Shown here: piece by piece, positions 54,701-62,925 of the stretch | Position numbering within the stretch: position 1 is the first letter of the stretch | Layout: the number at the start of each line of letters is the position of its first letter | Origin: Algoriphagus hitonicola | GTDB lineage: Bacteria; Bacteroidota; Bacteroidia; Cytophagales; Cyclobacteriaceae | DNA length: 64,000 nt | Reading direction: 5' to 3' | NCBI RefSeq assembly: GCF_900113375.1 | Contig: NZ_FOPC01000002.1 | Span: 62,001 to 126,000 of the forward strand | The notes under the pieces: model-generated | The model's database searches: none | Seen by the model: only the letters and a program-made list of their open reading frames with translations | What the model was told of the DNA's origin: nothing | Translations under genes and position numbers: made by a program

Positions 54701-55329
54701 ATGTCACCAAAACAATTGCCGAAAGTAAAATGGCAGTGACCCCAACCTTGTTGGTTTCCTACGGAGGCCCTTGGGCGGAAAATTATTTCTACACTACCGA
54801 AAGCCCACTTCACGACCCCAAATTGAATCGCTTTACGCCGTATAACGAAATGAATTCAAAAGCTCGCCGAAGGGTCGGAGGACTTGGGGGTTGGTTTGCT
54901 CCGGAAGATCACGTATTTGAAGATCACGCACGAGGTATCAATGACATCGTCAAGCAGGGCGGCTTGGCCGGTGTAGGTTCACATGGTCAGCTTCAGGGTT
55001 TAGGTTACCATTGGGAACTATGGTCGGTAGCTAGCGGAGGAATGAGTCCAATGGATGCCCTACGAACTGCTACCATACTTGGGGCTGAAGCGCTAGGTTT
55101 AGATCAAGAATTGGGAAGTATAGAAGAAGGCAAATTGGCGGATTTGGTCATCATGGATGGAAATCCCCTTGAAAATATTCGAAACACCAATACTATTTCT
55201 CATGTGGTGAAAAACGGAAGGCTTTACGATGGGAATACACTCGATGAAATCCTTCCCAATCCACGAAAACTGGATGTCAGTCCTTGGACCAAACCTGCGC
55301 CTACGGTAACTACCGAGTTGAAGTATTAA
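51709..55329 (+). CDS. Propeller-amidohydrolase fusion protein
   Basis: 1206 residues. Signal peptide about 1-28. Residues ~60-690 are a TolB/WD40-like propeller with PD40 blades (VSPDGKTIAFDLMG, FSPDGEKILFTSDR, WSPDGSKLVFTTWD). Then a 60-residue charged helix (AKKAKMLAEADSVSKLKAQG, KADKALAKADSIHKAEQ) and an amidohydrolase of the imidazolonepropionase type: a composite domain from ~780, metal-binding FIDTHAHMWP, and DLVIMDGNPLENI near the end. Such two-part proteins occur in Bacteroidota and may hydrolyse peptide-like substrates in the periplasm. Ends before a strong terminator. Confidence 0.92.
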   Translation: MRKIVLPKLALALTLVSMAALNSQFTLADEFTPHNLLLQNDSTKKDSLDYPKFKELPLKPEREVKFTTTEGTWMSLDVSPDGKTIAFDLMGDIYTIPVEGGKATPITTGIAYETHPRFSPDGEKILFTSDRAGSDNLWYIDMVKKDTVQVTKDKNGDVPGAAWSPDGDYIVVAKGRRITKLWMYHKDGGGGIQLNPDPAGMKTIDPVVSPDGKKVYFSHRNGAWNYNALLPQYQIGTYDLEEGKITSISSRYGSAFTPTLSKDGKWMAYGSRWDDKTGLIIRDMKTGDERWLAYPVQRDEQESIAPQGVLPAMSFTPDSQHLIASYGGKIWKLPVDGSSATEIAFEADVKLAMGPRLYFNYAIKDTTAKLATQIRDAVPSPDGKKLAFTVLNRLYVMDYPEGNPKRITTHNFTEAMPSWSPDGSKLVFTTWDDSVGGNLYTAQVNGNPNVTKITQESALYMGPVWSPNNRIVVFKGPNRVQFEAEGPGVNGSEATLVWMPAAGGDFTKIMDAGNYGNVHFTKDLSRIYLNGPGGTLLSVNWEGHDEKEHVKIKGITPFGSVADPHAGHDHSVELEDFKYVFGKPISTASVLNYCMLPEGVSAQEPQMQPASASTILMAPEGNKALAQVNNNVYIVTVPQVGKTPTINVGEPKSSNFPSRQLTEIGGEWPAWEANGKKVHWSLGNGHWVYDIEQAEYIEDSVKAAKKAKMLAEADSVSKLKAQGEEAVKLADSLAKAEKKRIDSLFKADKALAKADSIHKAEQKEKENYKPDEKQVKVYFAKDTPKGSILLKNARIITMDGDRVIENGDILIENNRIKSIGETGTLQAGSAEVVDVSGKTISPGFIDTHAHMWPTWNLHKNSVWIYAANLAYGVTTTRDPQTATTDVLTYADMVEAGIVPGPRVYSTGPGVGYWMYNLKSEEQTKNVLKQYSKYYNTQYIKMYLVGNRQHRQWVIMAAKEQELMPTTEGGLDYKLNMTQLFDGYPGHEHSIPIYPLYSDVTKTIAESKMAVTPTLLVSYGGPWAENYFYTTESPLHDPKLNRFTPYNEMNSKARRRVGGLGGWFAPEDHVFEDHARGINDIVKQGGLAGVGSHGQLQGLGYHWELWSVASGGMSPMDALRTATILGAEALGLDQELGSIEEGKLADLVIMDGNPLENIRNTNTISHVVKNGRLYDGNTLDEILPNPRKLDVSPWTKPAPTVTTELKY

Positions 55330-55363
55330 AAATTGAAGTTTTTCGAGTACAATCAAAAATAAA

Positions 55364-55394
55364 AATGCCCACCTCAAGTTTGGAGGTGGGCATT
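55364..55394 (+). terminator. Intrinsic terminator after the fusion gene
   Basis: A 12-bp perfect stem (aatgcccacctc with gaggtgggcatt) and a 7-base loop, followed by aatttgatttt. It lies 35 bases after the stop at 55329. Confidence 0.8.
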
Positions 55395-55473
55395 AATTTG
55401 ATTTTATTACTTACGAGTTTGTACTTATAGATAATGAAAACCAGTTCAAGCTCATTTCTACCTCTTGCTCCCG

Positions 55474-56367
55474 ATGCTAAAAAGCCTAAAACAAGTTGAT
55501 TGGAAGTCGATTTTTTCTTTCTCTTCCCTAGCCTTCACGGTAGTTGGAGTTGCTTTTGCGGCTATCGCCCTCGAAGCGTTTATGCTTCCCAATAAATTTT
55601 TGGATGGGGGAGTTACGGGCATCGCCATCTTGGTCAACTTGGGCTTTGGGATCAATTTAAATCTCCTGTTGGTGGTGATTAATTTACCCTTTCTTTGGAT
55701 GGCCTGGCAAAAAATCGGAGAAACCTTTGCGATACAATCAGCCTTTTCAATCTTTCTTTTGGTGGGAGTACTCCATTTTTTGGAAGTTCCGGCAGTGACT
55801 GAAGACAAAGTATTGGCAGCTTTCTTTGGTGGATTTTTGATGGGAACGGGCATTGGCTTGATTATCCGTGGAGGGGGCTTGATCGATGGGTTTGAAGTCA
55901 TCACCGAGTATGTACAGAAAAACTCACCGCTTTCGGCCAGTGAGATCACTATTTTCCTTAATTCCATGCTCATGCTGTCGGCAGCTTTTGTGTTTGGCAT
56001 AGAGCCTGCTATGTATTCTATACTCACCTATTTTACCGCCATCAAAACCACTGACTACGTGGTTGAGGGATTTGAAGAATACACAGCGCTTACCATTATT
56101 TCTAAAGAAGACGAAAAAGTAAAAGAGCTAATAGTCAAAGAATTCAATAAGGCAATCTCAGTATATAAAGGAGAGCGGGGATATCTTCCCGAAACCTTTC
56201 ATATCAAACATCCCTGCGACATCATCATGACCGTAGTGACGCGATTGGAGGTGCACCGAATCAAGCTGGCTATTATGGAAATAGACCCAAAAGCCTTCTT
56301 CTATGTCCAAACAATCAAAGAAGTCAAAGGTGGAATCATCAAAAAAGTAGGTAAAAAACATGGCTGA
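55474..56367 (+). CDS. YitT-family membrane protein
   Basis: 297 residues from 55474; the TTG at 55465 is a less likely start. Five or so spans (20-175) carry FMLPNKFLDGGVTGIAIL and GLIIRGGGLIDGFEVI, hallmarks of the YitT (DUF161) half, followed by a cytoplasmic DUF2179 domain (YTALTIISKEDEKVKEL ... PCDIIMTVVTRLEV). The family is widespread but poorly understood; roles in stress and transport have been proposed. The stop shares one base with the next start (TGATG). Confidence 0.92.
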   Translation: MLKSLKQVDWKSIFSFSSLAFTVVGVAFAAIALEAFMLPNKFLDGGVTGIAILVNLGFGINLNLLLVVINLPFLWMAWQKIGETFAIQSAFSIFLLVGVLHFLEVPAVTEDKVLAAFFGGFLMGTGIGLIIRGGGLIDGFEVITEYVQKNSPLSASEITIFLNSMLMLSAAFVFGIEPAMYSILTYFTAIKTTDYVVEGFEEYTALTIISKEDEKVKELIVKEFNKAISVYKGERGYLPETFHIKHPCDIIMTVVTRLEVHRIKLAIMEIDPKAFFYVQTIKEVKGGIIKKVGKKHG

Positions 56368-56948
56368 TGGATTTTGAAGAATTAAAACATACTGTTTTCA
56401 GAGATATTCTGAAACGGCTCCCAGAATATCTGACTTATCACAGTTTAGGACATACCGAATATGTGATGGAAAAAGCCGAATTTCTCGGAAGAGTGGAGAA
56501 AATCTCCGAAAAGGAACTTTTACTCCTGAAAATAGCAGGACTCTTTCATGATACGGGATTTATCGAAAACCCCAAAAATCATGAGGAAATTGGATGTAGA
56601 ATAGCTCAGGGTTATCTCAAAGACGAACTATCTGACAGAGAATTAAAAATGATATTTGGGATGATCATGGCTACCAAAATCCCCCAATCACCGCGAAATC
56701 TATTGGAACGAATTCTAGCCGATGCTGATCTGGAATACTTGGGCACAGATCAATTTGAAACCCAAGGAACAGCGCTTTTTGAAGAATTGAAACACTTCAA
56801 TCCTGAACTCACAGAAACACAATGGAACGAGCTTCAACTTTCCTTTTTGGAAAAACATGAATATCACACGGATTTTTGTAAAAAATACCGCGAACCGACC
56901 AAGCAGGAAAACCTCCAGATAGTAAAAGAGATCTTAACTAAAACTTAA
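56367..56948 (+). CDS. HD-domain metal-dependent phosphohydrolase
   Basis: 193 residues. TYHSLGHTEYVMEKA gives the first metal His, IAGLFHDTGFI the HD pair, HEEIGCRIA a further His, and ILADADLEYLG the last Asp. Length and order fit small HD hydrolases acting on nucleotides. It is translationally coupled to the YitT gene. Its end overlaps the convergent eboF stop by four bases, so no terminator separates them. Confidence 0.9.
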   Translation: MDFEELKHTVFRDILKRLPEYLTYHSLGHTEYVMEKAEFLGRVEKISEKELLLLKIAGLFHDTGFIENPKNHEEIGCRIAQGYLKDELSDRELKMIFGMIMATKIPQSPRNLLERILADADLEYLGTDQFETQGTALFEELKHFNPELTETQWNELQLSFLEKHEYHTDFCKKYREPTKQENLQIVKEILTKT

Positions 56949-58315
56949 GACTTAACTGCTTGATAAATCAGTTCAAAAACTTCGGTTGGCTGAAGTTTTT
57001 CCTTGGAATTCAAATCTGAACCTGAAATAAAAACAGGCTTGTCCTTATCCGACTCAGGAATGCGTCCATGAGCTCCCTTCACCAAACTCGCATCCAAGGG
57101 GATCACATCCATCAAATAACGGAATCCCAATTTTTTCTTCAGCACTTTTGAGCCCACTTTGAGTAGAGGAACTTTGATATTGGGGTCCAAAACCAATTCC
57201 ACCGGATCATAACCCGGCTTACGATGAATATCCACACAGCGCGCATAATCCGGCGCTTTTTGATCATCCAGCCAAAAATAATAGGTAAACCAGGAATCCT
57301 GATCCGCAACTACGACCAAATCTCCGGATCGCTCATGATCTAAACCGTACTTTTTCTGAGCCTTTTTATCCAGCACTTTTTCGATCCCCGGTGTATTTTC
57401 CAGAAGACTTTTGACTTGTTCGTACACCTTCTCATCCTGAATATGTACATGGGCTACCTGATGATCTGCTATCGCAAAAGCCTTGGAAGTCCCCGCGTCC
57501 AACGTCTCCAGGCCCAATTCGTTTTTCACCTGAATCCACCCCGCTGAGCGCAACAGCCGATTGATATGAATAGGTTTACTAACCGTGGTAATTCCATACT
57601 CGGAAAGTAGGATCACTTGCGTGCCTTGATTTTCGAAATAAGTAATCAAATCGGCGGCAACGGCATCGATCTCTTGAAGGCTTTTTCCGATTTTTTCAAA
57701 ATCTATCCCATATTTCTGTAGTGCATAATCCAAATGTGGGAGATAGATCAAATTCAAAGTTGGATTGTACCATTCGTCAACCTTCTTGGCAGCATCTGCG
57801 ATCCATTGGGTGGAACTGATATTCGCATTGGGCCCCCAAAAAGAAAAAAGTGGGAACTGCCCGAGCTCCTTTTGAAGTCTATCCCGTAGCTCCATGGGTT
57901 GACTGTGACAATCGGGCATTTTACGTCCGTCAGCCGGATAAAGTGGCCTCGGAGTCACCGCATAGTCTACCGTGGAGTACATATTGTACCACCAAAACAA
58001 ATTGGCACAGGTAAATTCGGGATTTTCGGATTTGAGTTTATCCCAGATTTTAGAGGACTGAACCAGACGATTGGACTGTCTCCAGAATTTGATTTCACAT
58101 TCGTCCTGAAAATACCAGCCGTTTCCGACGATCCCATGTTCATTCGGCATTTTTCCCGTCAAGTAAACGGACTGGGCTGAGCAGGTGACTGCAGGAAGCA
58201 CTGGCTCTATGACCGAATGTTGTTTTTTATCGATCCAAGATTTCAAAAAAGGCGTATGCTCCCCGATGACTCGGGAGGAAAGCGCTACAATATCTATGAC
58301 TACGGTTTTTTTCAT
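56945..58315 (-). CDS. eboF: EboF-like phosphodiesterase/nucleotide pyrophosphatase
   Basis: 456 residues, alkaline-phosphatase superfamily. The metal centre starts VVIDIVALSS, the nucleophile Thr lies in PAVTCSAQSVYLTG, and LLSEYGIT and DHQVAHVHI provide later metal ligands. This is the type I phosphodiesterase found as the last gene in ebo clusters. In other bacteria the ebo set is needed for moving or making certain secondary metabolites (scytonemin precursor export in cyanobacteria is the best known case). Here it is separated from eboE by a nuclease gene that overlaps its start by 4 bases. Confidence 0.85.
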   Translation of the reverse strand: MKKTVVIDIVALSSRVIGEHTPFLKSWIDKKQHSVIEPVLPAVTCSAQSVYLTGKMPNEHGIVGNGWYFQDECEIKFWRQSNRLVQSSKIWDKLKSENPEFTCANLFWWYNMYSTVDYAVTPRPLYPADGRKMPDCHSQPMELRDRLQKELGQFPLFSFWGPNANISSTQWIADAAKKVDEWYNPTLNLIYLPHLDYALQKYGIDFEKIGKSLQEIDAVAADLITYFENQGTQVILLSEYGITTVSKPIHINRLLRSAGWIQVKNELGLETLDAGTSKAFAIADHQVAHVHIQDEKVYEQVKSLLENTPGIEKVLDKKAQKKYGLDHERSGDLVVVADQDSWFTYYFWLDDQKAPDYARCVDIHRKPGYDPVELVLDPNIKVPLLKVGSKVLKKKLGFRYLMDVIPLDASLVKGAHGRIPESDKDKPVFISGSDLNSKEKLQPTEVFELIYQAVKS

Positions 58316-59496
58316 TTATTTTTAAACTCTTTTTCAATCGTTTCCAACTGTGGAAGTTCAGATTGCAATTCATCGGGAATTATCTTTGAAGTTTGATAAT
58401 TTGAAACCCCCAGCGCATTTGATAGTCCTTTGAGACTATACTCTGCTACGACGTTATTTTTCCCTTTGCACAATAATAGACCAATCGTCTCATTATCCTC
58501 ATCAGATTTGAGAAAATCATTGGCCACATTTACATAAAAATTCAACTGACTGGCATCTCCAGGTCGAAATTCCCTGGCCTTTAATTCTACTACCACAAAG
58601 CATTTTAATCGGGTGTGGTAGAAAACTAAGTCAGCATAAAAGTCATCTCCCCCAACCTCAAAATGGACTTGCTTACCCACAAATGCAAACCCTTTTCCCA
58701 GTTCAAGCAAAAAATTAGTCACATGAGTGGCTAGTTGTTCTTCCACATTTCGTTCATCCGCTTTCTCACTAGCTTGGACAAAATCAAAAATATATGGATC
58801 CTTCATAAAATAATTGGCGTAATCGGAATTTACGGGAGGTAAAGTCCTTTTAAAGTTGTTGATTTTTTTTGTTGATACCTGTCGCTCAAACAAGCCGCTT
58901 TCAATCTGCATAGCCAAAATATTTCTACTCAATCCTTCTTCTAAAACATAATGCATATACCATAATCTCTTTCCCAAATGAGGTTCTTTATCCAATAGGA
59001 TCACGTGATGGGACCGCGATATTTTCGAAAGAATTGACTCGTAAAAAGGACTCTCGTCTATTTCTGCAACAGCTTGTTGCAGAATTTTATCGTCTTGATT
59101 ATGAGAATCTTCAATTTGTGCAACAGCTTGTTGCAAAAAATCAAAAAGAATAGATTGCATACTTAACTGAGAAGGATTTTTCAAACACATTTTTGAAGAT
59201 GCCTCATTCAATTTCAAAAGAATAGGCAAAGAATACTCTAATGAGAATTTCCGGATGTAATTTAAATTTCGTGGCGAAAACCCTTTTTGATTTGGAAACT
59301 CCTTCTTTAAATCTTCACTCAACCGTTTGATTATCTGCGCACCCCAACCTTTAGTTGATTGATGATATAATATCAATTTACCCATCTTCCAATAAAGTAA
59401 AAGCATTTCCTTATTGGCGGCTGTAACAGTTCGGATTTGAGCGATCTTGATTTGTTCTTTAAAAAGTGAAAGAAGCCTTTTATAATCCTTTTCCAT
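58312..59496 (-). CDS. DUF1016/YhcG-type PDDEXK nuclease inside the ebo operon
   Basis: 394 residues. N-terminal helical part (AANKEMLLLYWKMGKLI, KGWGAQIIKRLSEDL, FSPRNLNYIRKF) is the DUF1016 N-domain; the C-terminal half is a PDDEXK fold with DDFYADLVFYHTRLKCFVV and VELKA as catalytic core (D...E-x-K). Relatives are of unclear role, often linked to restriction or mobile-element defence. Two short palindromes in its gene add the repeats LQQAVAQIE / LQQAVAEID. It lies between eboE (103 bases away) and eboF (4-base overlap), an unusual place, and has no ebo counterpart. Confidence 0.9.
   Translation of the reverse strand: MEKDYKRLLSLFKEQIKIAQIRTVTAANKEMLLLYWKMGKLILYHQSTKGWGAQIIKRLSEDLKKEFPNQKGFSPRNLNYIRKFSLEYSLPILLKLNEASSKMCLKNPSQLSMQSILFDFLQQAVAQIEDSHNQDDKILQQAVAEIDESPFYESILSKISRSHHVILLDKEPHLGKRLWYMHYVLEEGLSRNILAMQIESGLFERQVSTKKINNFKRTLPPVNSDYANYFMKDPYIFDFVQASEKADERNVEEQLATHVTNFLLELGKGFAFVGKQVHFEVGGDDFYADLVFYHTRLKCFVVVELKAREFRPGDASQLNFYVNVANDFLKSDEDNETIGLLLCKGKNNVVAEYSLKGLSNALGVSNYQTSKIIPDELQSELPQLETIEKEFKNK
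59062..59135. repeat. Two palindromes inside the DUF1016 gene
   Basis: ttctgcaaca-gct-tgttgcagaa (59062-59084) and tgcaaca-gct-tgttgca (59119-59135), 54 bases centre to centre, i.e. 18 codons. Both encode LQQAVA in the same frame. They look like in-frame insertion or duplication of a palindromic element. Confidence 0.75.
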
Positions 59497-59599
59497 AGCT
59501 CAACAAAATAAATGGAATAAAAAGTTAACAAGTCTATCTCATGTTTTCAACTTTTAGTTGAATTTTAATGTTCACAACCTAGCCTTAATTACCTACACT
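59497..59599. promoter_or_regulatory. Spacer between eboE and nuclease gene
   Basis: 103 AT-rich bases, the longest gap in the ebo operon. It holds a small hairpin ttcaac-tttta-gttgaa (59546-59562). It may contain a promoter for the nuclease and eboF; no clear -7 motif is visible. Confidence 0.3.
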
Positions 59600-60808
59600 T
59601 TACCCTATTTTCAATTGTGGAATCACCCATCCCAGCTCTCTACTGATGGTTTCTGCCAATGGCAATCGCTCCGAGGGTGGCAAAACTTCCCAAGTATAGG
59701 TCTCTACTTCAAGATGATTGCAAGTCTCAGGATGCACTTTCAAAAAATCTAAAACCTCTGAAATAACTGGGTTGGTGGATTCAAAATCCTCGTATTTTTT
59801 ATTGTAAACAGGAACATGAAAATGAATCCGCCATTCCTCCTCTTCGGCTAAACGAAGATTATCCAAGGCCTCGGGAAGATCCGAGTAAGCCACTTTTTCT
59901 CCATCCACTTTGCGCCCGACCACCTGATGCAGGTAAGTGGATTCTGCAAAAGCCAAAAGTTTTGATTTCAATAGCTCACGATCCTGATTTAAATTTAACT
60001 TGAGCGCTGCCGAAAGCTGGATTTTACCCACTTGAATCCCAGCATTCTCAAACTTTGCAAAAGTCTCCGAAGGCTTTTCATAGACAATCGCAAAATGACA
60101 GACATCATAGCAAACTTGAATATGTCTAAAGATCAATTTCTCAGCTTGAGACACAGAAATTTTCAACATATCCGATAAAATTTTTGCTCCTACAGGAATC
60201 AACCAAGCTTCAAAAAGCCAGATCATTTCATCGGAGTTTTCCAAGATCCCATCCGGCTCAGGTTCAATATCCAGGTGTAAAAATTTTTCGATTTCTGATT
60301 CGATTTGAGCCAACTCAGCCACTACCTCCATCAGGTTTTGAGTAGCCGCCTGCATCACCATCGTGCGCTCAGATTCATCTTTTTGCCAATGGCGATAAGA
60401 AATCGGAGAAGTAGAAATTCCTCCATCTATCCCTTCTGGCAATAATTGGCTTAAAATCCGAAAAGATCGGATGGTATAGTTCCGACGCTCGGCCGTACTC
60501 CAATCTGGCGCATGCACCTGGTCTTTGACTACGGTACGATGAAAATCTGCGTAAGGAAATCCATTGAGAGTAAAAACATAGGCATTGGCTGAATTCAGCC
60601 AGGATTTGAATTCCGTAAGTCGATTCTCCTTTTCCAGCTCCAAGCTTGCCTCATGCGAAAGTCGCAAACCGATCCCAAAAGGACCTTCGAATTGAAGGTT
60701 TTCCCTCACTTGAGGAATATACCGACGAAGGTTGTCAAAAGTAGCCTCCCAACTTTCACCAGGATGAATATTACTGCAATAGCTGAGATGATGATTTCTG
60801 ATCTGCAT
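59600..60808 (-). CDS. eboE: EboE-like sugar-isomerase-fold protein
   Basis: 402 residues, a TIM barrel of the xylose-isomerase-like class as in EboE: NHHLSYCSNIHPGESWEATFDNL at the start, VFTLNGFPYADFH and PISYRHW in the first strands, VCYDVCHFAIVYE mid-barrel and EVETYTWEVLP near the end. It is thought to act on a metabolite in the ebo pathway, with His and Glu residues binding a metal. One base separates it from eboD. Reaction unproven. Confidence 0.88.
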   Translation of the reverse strand: MQIRNHHLSYCSNIHPGESWEATFDNLRRYIPQVRENLQFEGPFGIGLRLSHEASLELEKENRLTEFKSWLNSANAYVFTLNGFPYADFHRTVVKDQVHAPDWSTAERRNYTIRSFRILSQLLPEGIDGGISTSPISYRHWQKDESERTMVMQAATQNLMEVVAELAQIESEIEKFLHLDIEPEPDGILENSDEMIWLFEAWLIPVGAKILSDMLKISVSQAEKLIFRHIQVCYDVCHFAIVYEKPSETFAKFENAGIQVGKIQLSAALKLNLNQDRELLKSKLLAFAESTYLHQVVGRKVDGEKVAYSDLPEALDNLRLAEEEEWRIHFHVPVYNKKYEDFESTNPVISEVLDFLKVHPETCNHLEVETYTWEVLPPSERLPLAETISRELGWVIPQLKIG

Positions 60809-60809
60809 A

Positions 60810-61958
60810 TCAACTGAGAATCAACTTTCCTGATTTATGCTGAAGCAAAGCCACTGATTCCTCGATTAACTCATGATCCATTTCATGCACTTCTACTCCT
60901 TTTCCGAGTTTTTCGAGGAGCATGATAGTCAACTGACCTCCAAGATGCTCCTGAAATTCCCGAAGCCCTTGAATCAGATTTTCTCCTGACAGTTCCGGCT
61001 CATAAATCGAAAATCCCAAGCCCTGAAGAAGCCCCAAAATCCGCATCAAATCCTCTTCTGAAATCCAACCTTTGAGGTGAGAATAGGCAGAATCCAAGGC
61101 GATACCTATGGCCACAGCCTCTCCATGGCGAATTCGATAATCGCTCAAATGCTCTAATTTATGGGCTGCCCAATGCCCAAAATCCAAGGGACGGGAAGAT
61201 CCAAATTCAAAAGGATCCTTTCCGGCAATATGATCCATGTGCATTTTGGCACAGCGAATGATTTGGGTTTTCATCGCATCCATTTCCCGAGCCGCCATGG
61301 CTTTTTGGTTTTGCTCCAGCCACTCAAAAAAATCGAGATCCTTGATCAAAGCCACTTTGATCGCCTCAGAAATCCCTGCTCTCCAGTCTCGATCATCGAG
61401 CGTTTTGAGAAAATTAAAATCATTCAACACAGCAACCGGTGTCGTAAAAGTTCCGAGGTAATTTTTTTTTCCAAAATAATTGATGCTGTTTTTGACCCCT
61501 ACTCCGGAGTCATTTTGGGAAAGCACGGTAGTGGGAATACGAATCAGCCGAATCCCGCGGTGGGAAATCGCAGCTGCAAAACCCACCATATCCAGCACCG
61601 CCCCTCCACCAATTGCCACAATGTAGGAATGTCGGTCTATCCCAAACTCATGGGTAGCACGAACGACCTGTTGATAGATCTCAGGGTCATTTTTACACTC
61701 CTCTCCGCCTGGAACCATACTCGGATCTGCGCTGAGCGAAAAGCGATCATGATGTACTTTTTGATACGTTTGAATCTGATGGATCAGATTAGGAAAAGCC
61801 TTGGCCACTCCATCATCAATGACAAAAAAGGTTTTACAGATTTTTCCTTTCTCCAGTGCATCTACAAAAAGTGAATTAGAAGGATCAAACAGATCCTCTG
61901 TGAAGCAGACCGGATACTGAAACGAAACTGCAAAAGATTGCTGAAGGATGGTATTCAT
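60810..61958 (-). CDS. eboD: EboD-like 3-dehydroquinate-synthase-family protein
   Basis: 382 residues. The NAD site GGGAVLDMVGFAAA, PTTVLSQNDSGVGVKNSINYF, metal ligands Glu in ISEAIKVAL and His in DFGHWAAHKLE and IRHGEAVAIG follow the AroB / 2-epi-5-epi-valiolone synthase plan. In ebo clusters this member is distinct from the housekeeping AroB and its substrate is probably a sugar phosphate. 51 bases from eboC; 1 base from eboE. Confidence 0.9.
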   Translation of the reverse strand: MNTILQQSFAVSFQYPVCFTEDLFDPSNSLFVDALEKGKICKTFFVIDDGVAKAFPNLIHQIQTYQKVHHDRFSLSADPSMVPGGEECKNDPEIYQQVVRATHEFGIDRHSYIVAIGGGAVLDMVGFAAAISHRGIRLIRIPTTVLSQNDSGVGVKNSINYFGKKNYLGTFTTPVAVLNDFNFLKTLDDRDWRAGISEAIKVALIKDLDFFEWLEQNQKAMAAREMDAMKTQIIRCAKMHMDHIAGKDPFEFGSSRPLDFGHWAAHKLEHLSDYRIRHGEAVAIGIALDSAYSHLKGWISEEDLMRILGLLQGLGFSIYEPELSGENLIQGLREFQEHLGGQLTIMLLEKLGKGVEVHEMDHELIEESVALLQHKSGKLILS

Positions 61959-62009
61959 ACAAGGTTAATAGGTCTATTGAGGGGAAAGTTTCCGAAAGAA
62001 GTAATTTCT

Positions 62010-62924
62010 TTAGGTAACAGCAAATGCTTTGGCCAGCCACAAAGATAAGGGTAGAAGCAGTAAAACGATGATTCCAAATTCCCAACCTTGGAAAGCTGTC
62101 GTCAGCGAAGCATTGACGATGATTAGAGAAATTACGGCAGCCTTGACGGATTTTCCGATCAATTGAGGACTTTGGGTTCGAATCGCACGGATAAGCGGTG
62201 GAAAAATCATGTAAGCAACCAATCCCAAAAAGGGAATAACCTGCCAATAGTTCGGATTTTGGATTTTTGCCAAAAACAAAATTGCCCCTAGAATGACCAA
62301 ATACATGAAAAATCCGGCAAATAAAGAGCGTCTGTTTTTTCCATGAACTTCCCCTCTGCTTACCATGGTAATCGCTGCGACATAGATCAAGGGAAGCATT
62401 CCCAGAAGCCAGACCTTTTCGAGCACCTCAGGTGCTACTGCTACTCCCAGCAGAAGGTTGCCACTTCGACAAAGCCCCATATTGATCGGCCCAAGAAACC
62501 GCTGATGTTTTCCCCAATAATCATAGACCAAAGCACAAGCGGCAACCGAAATAGCCAAAATCCCCGCCAAAAAATTCACTTGAAAAGCAGCCAAAATTCC
62601 AACAATCAACAGCAGAGAAGCCATCCAAATCGCTCTATTTTTGGAAGCCCTTCCACTGGGAATGGGGCGCTCAGGCCGCTCTACAGCATCAAGCTCCGCA
62701 TCGGCGATATCATTATAAGCAACCCCTCCGGCATAGAGACCAATCGTGCTGAGAGAAAGCCAAAGTAAATTTTGCCAAAAATCTCCTTCAGCCAAAGACC
62801 AATCAGAAACCAAAAATGCCCAACCTCCGGCAATAGCAAAACCCGCCCAGATATCTGCGATCGCGGTGACCACATTAGCCGGGCGGGTGAGTTGCAAATA
62901 CGCAAAAAAAGCTCTTTGCTTCAT
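62010..62924 (-). CDS. eboC: EboC-like UbiA-family prenyltransferase
   Basis: 304 residues, about eight spans. The first Asp-rich motif reads NDIADAELDAVERPERPIPSG, the standard diphosphate-binding element of UbiA enzymes (N-D-x3-D-x3-D); the second motif is represented by LVYDYWGKHQR. It probably transfers a prenyl group to a small acceptor in the inner membrane. One base separates it from eboB. Confidence 0.92.
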   Translation of the reverse strand: MKQRAFFAYLQLTRPANVVTAIADIWAGFAIAGGWAFLVSDWSLAEGDFWQNLLWLSLSTIGLYAGGVAYNDIADAELDAVERPERPIPSGRASKNRAIWMASLLLIVGILAAFQVNFLAGILAISVAACALVYDYWGKHQRFLGPINMGLCRSGNLLLGVAVAPEVLEKVWLLGMLPLIYVAAITMVSRGEVHGKNRRSLFAGFFMYLVILGAILFLAKIQNPNYWQVIPFLGLVAYMIFPPLIRAIRTQSPQLIGKSVKAAVISLIIVNASLTTAFQGWEFGIIVLLLLPLSLWLAKAFAVT

Positions 62925-62925
62925 G

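Noticed and set aside
61161..61874. 237-codon plus ORF antisense to eboD
   Set aside because: Shadow of eboD; no recognisable domain.
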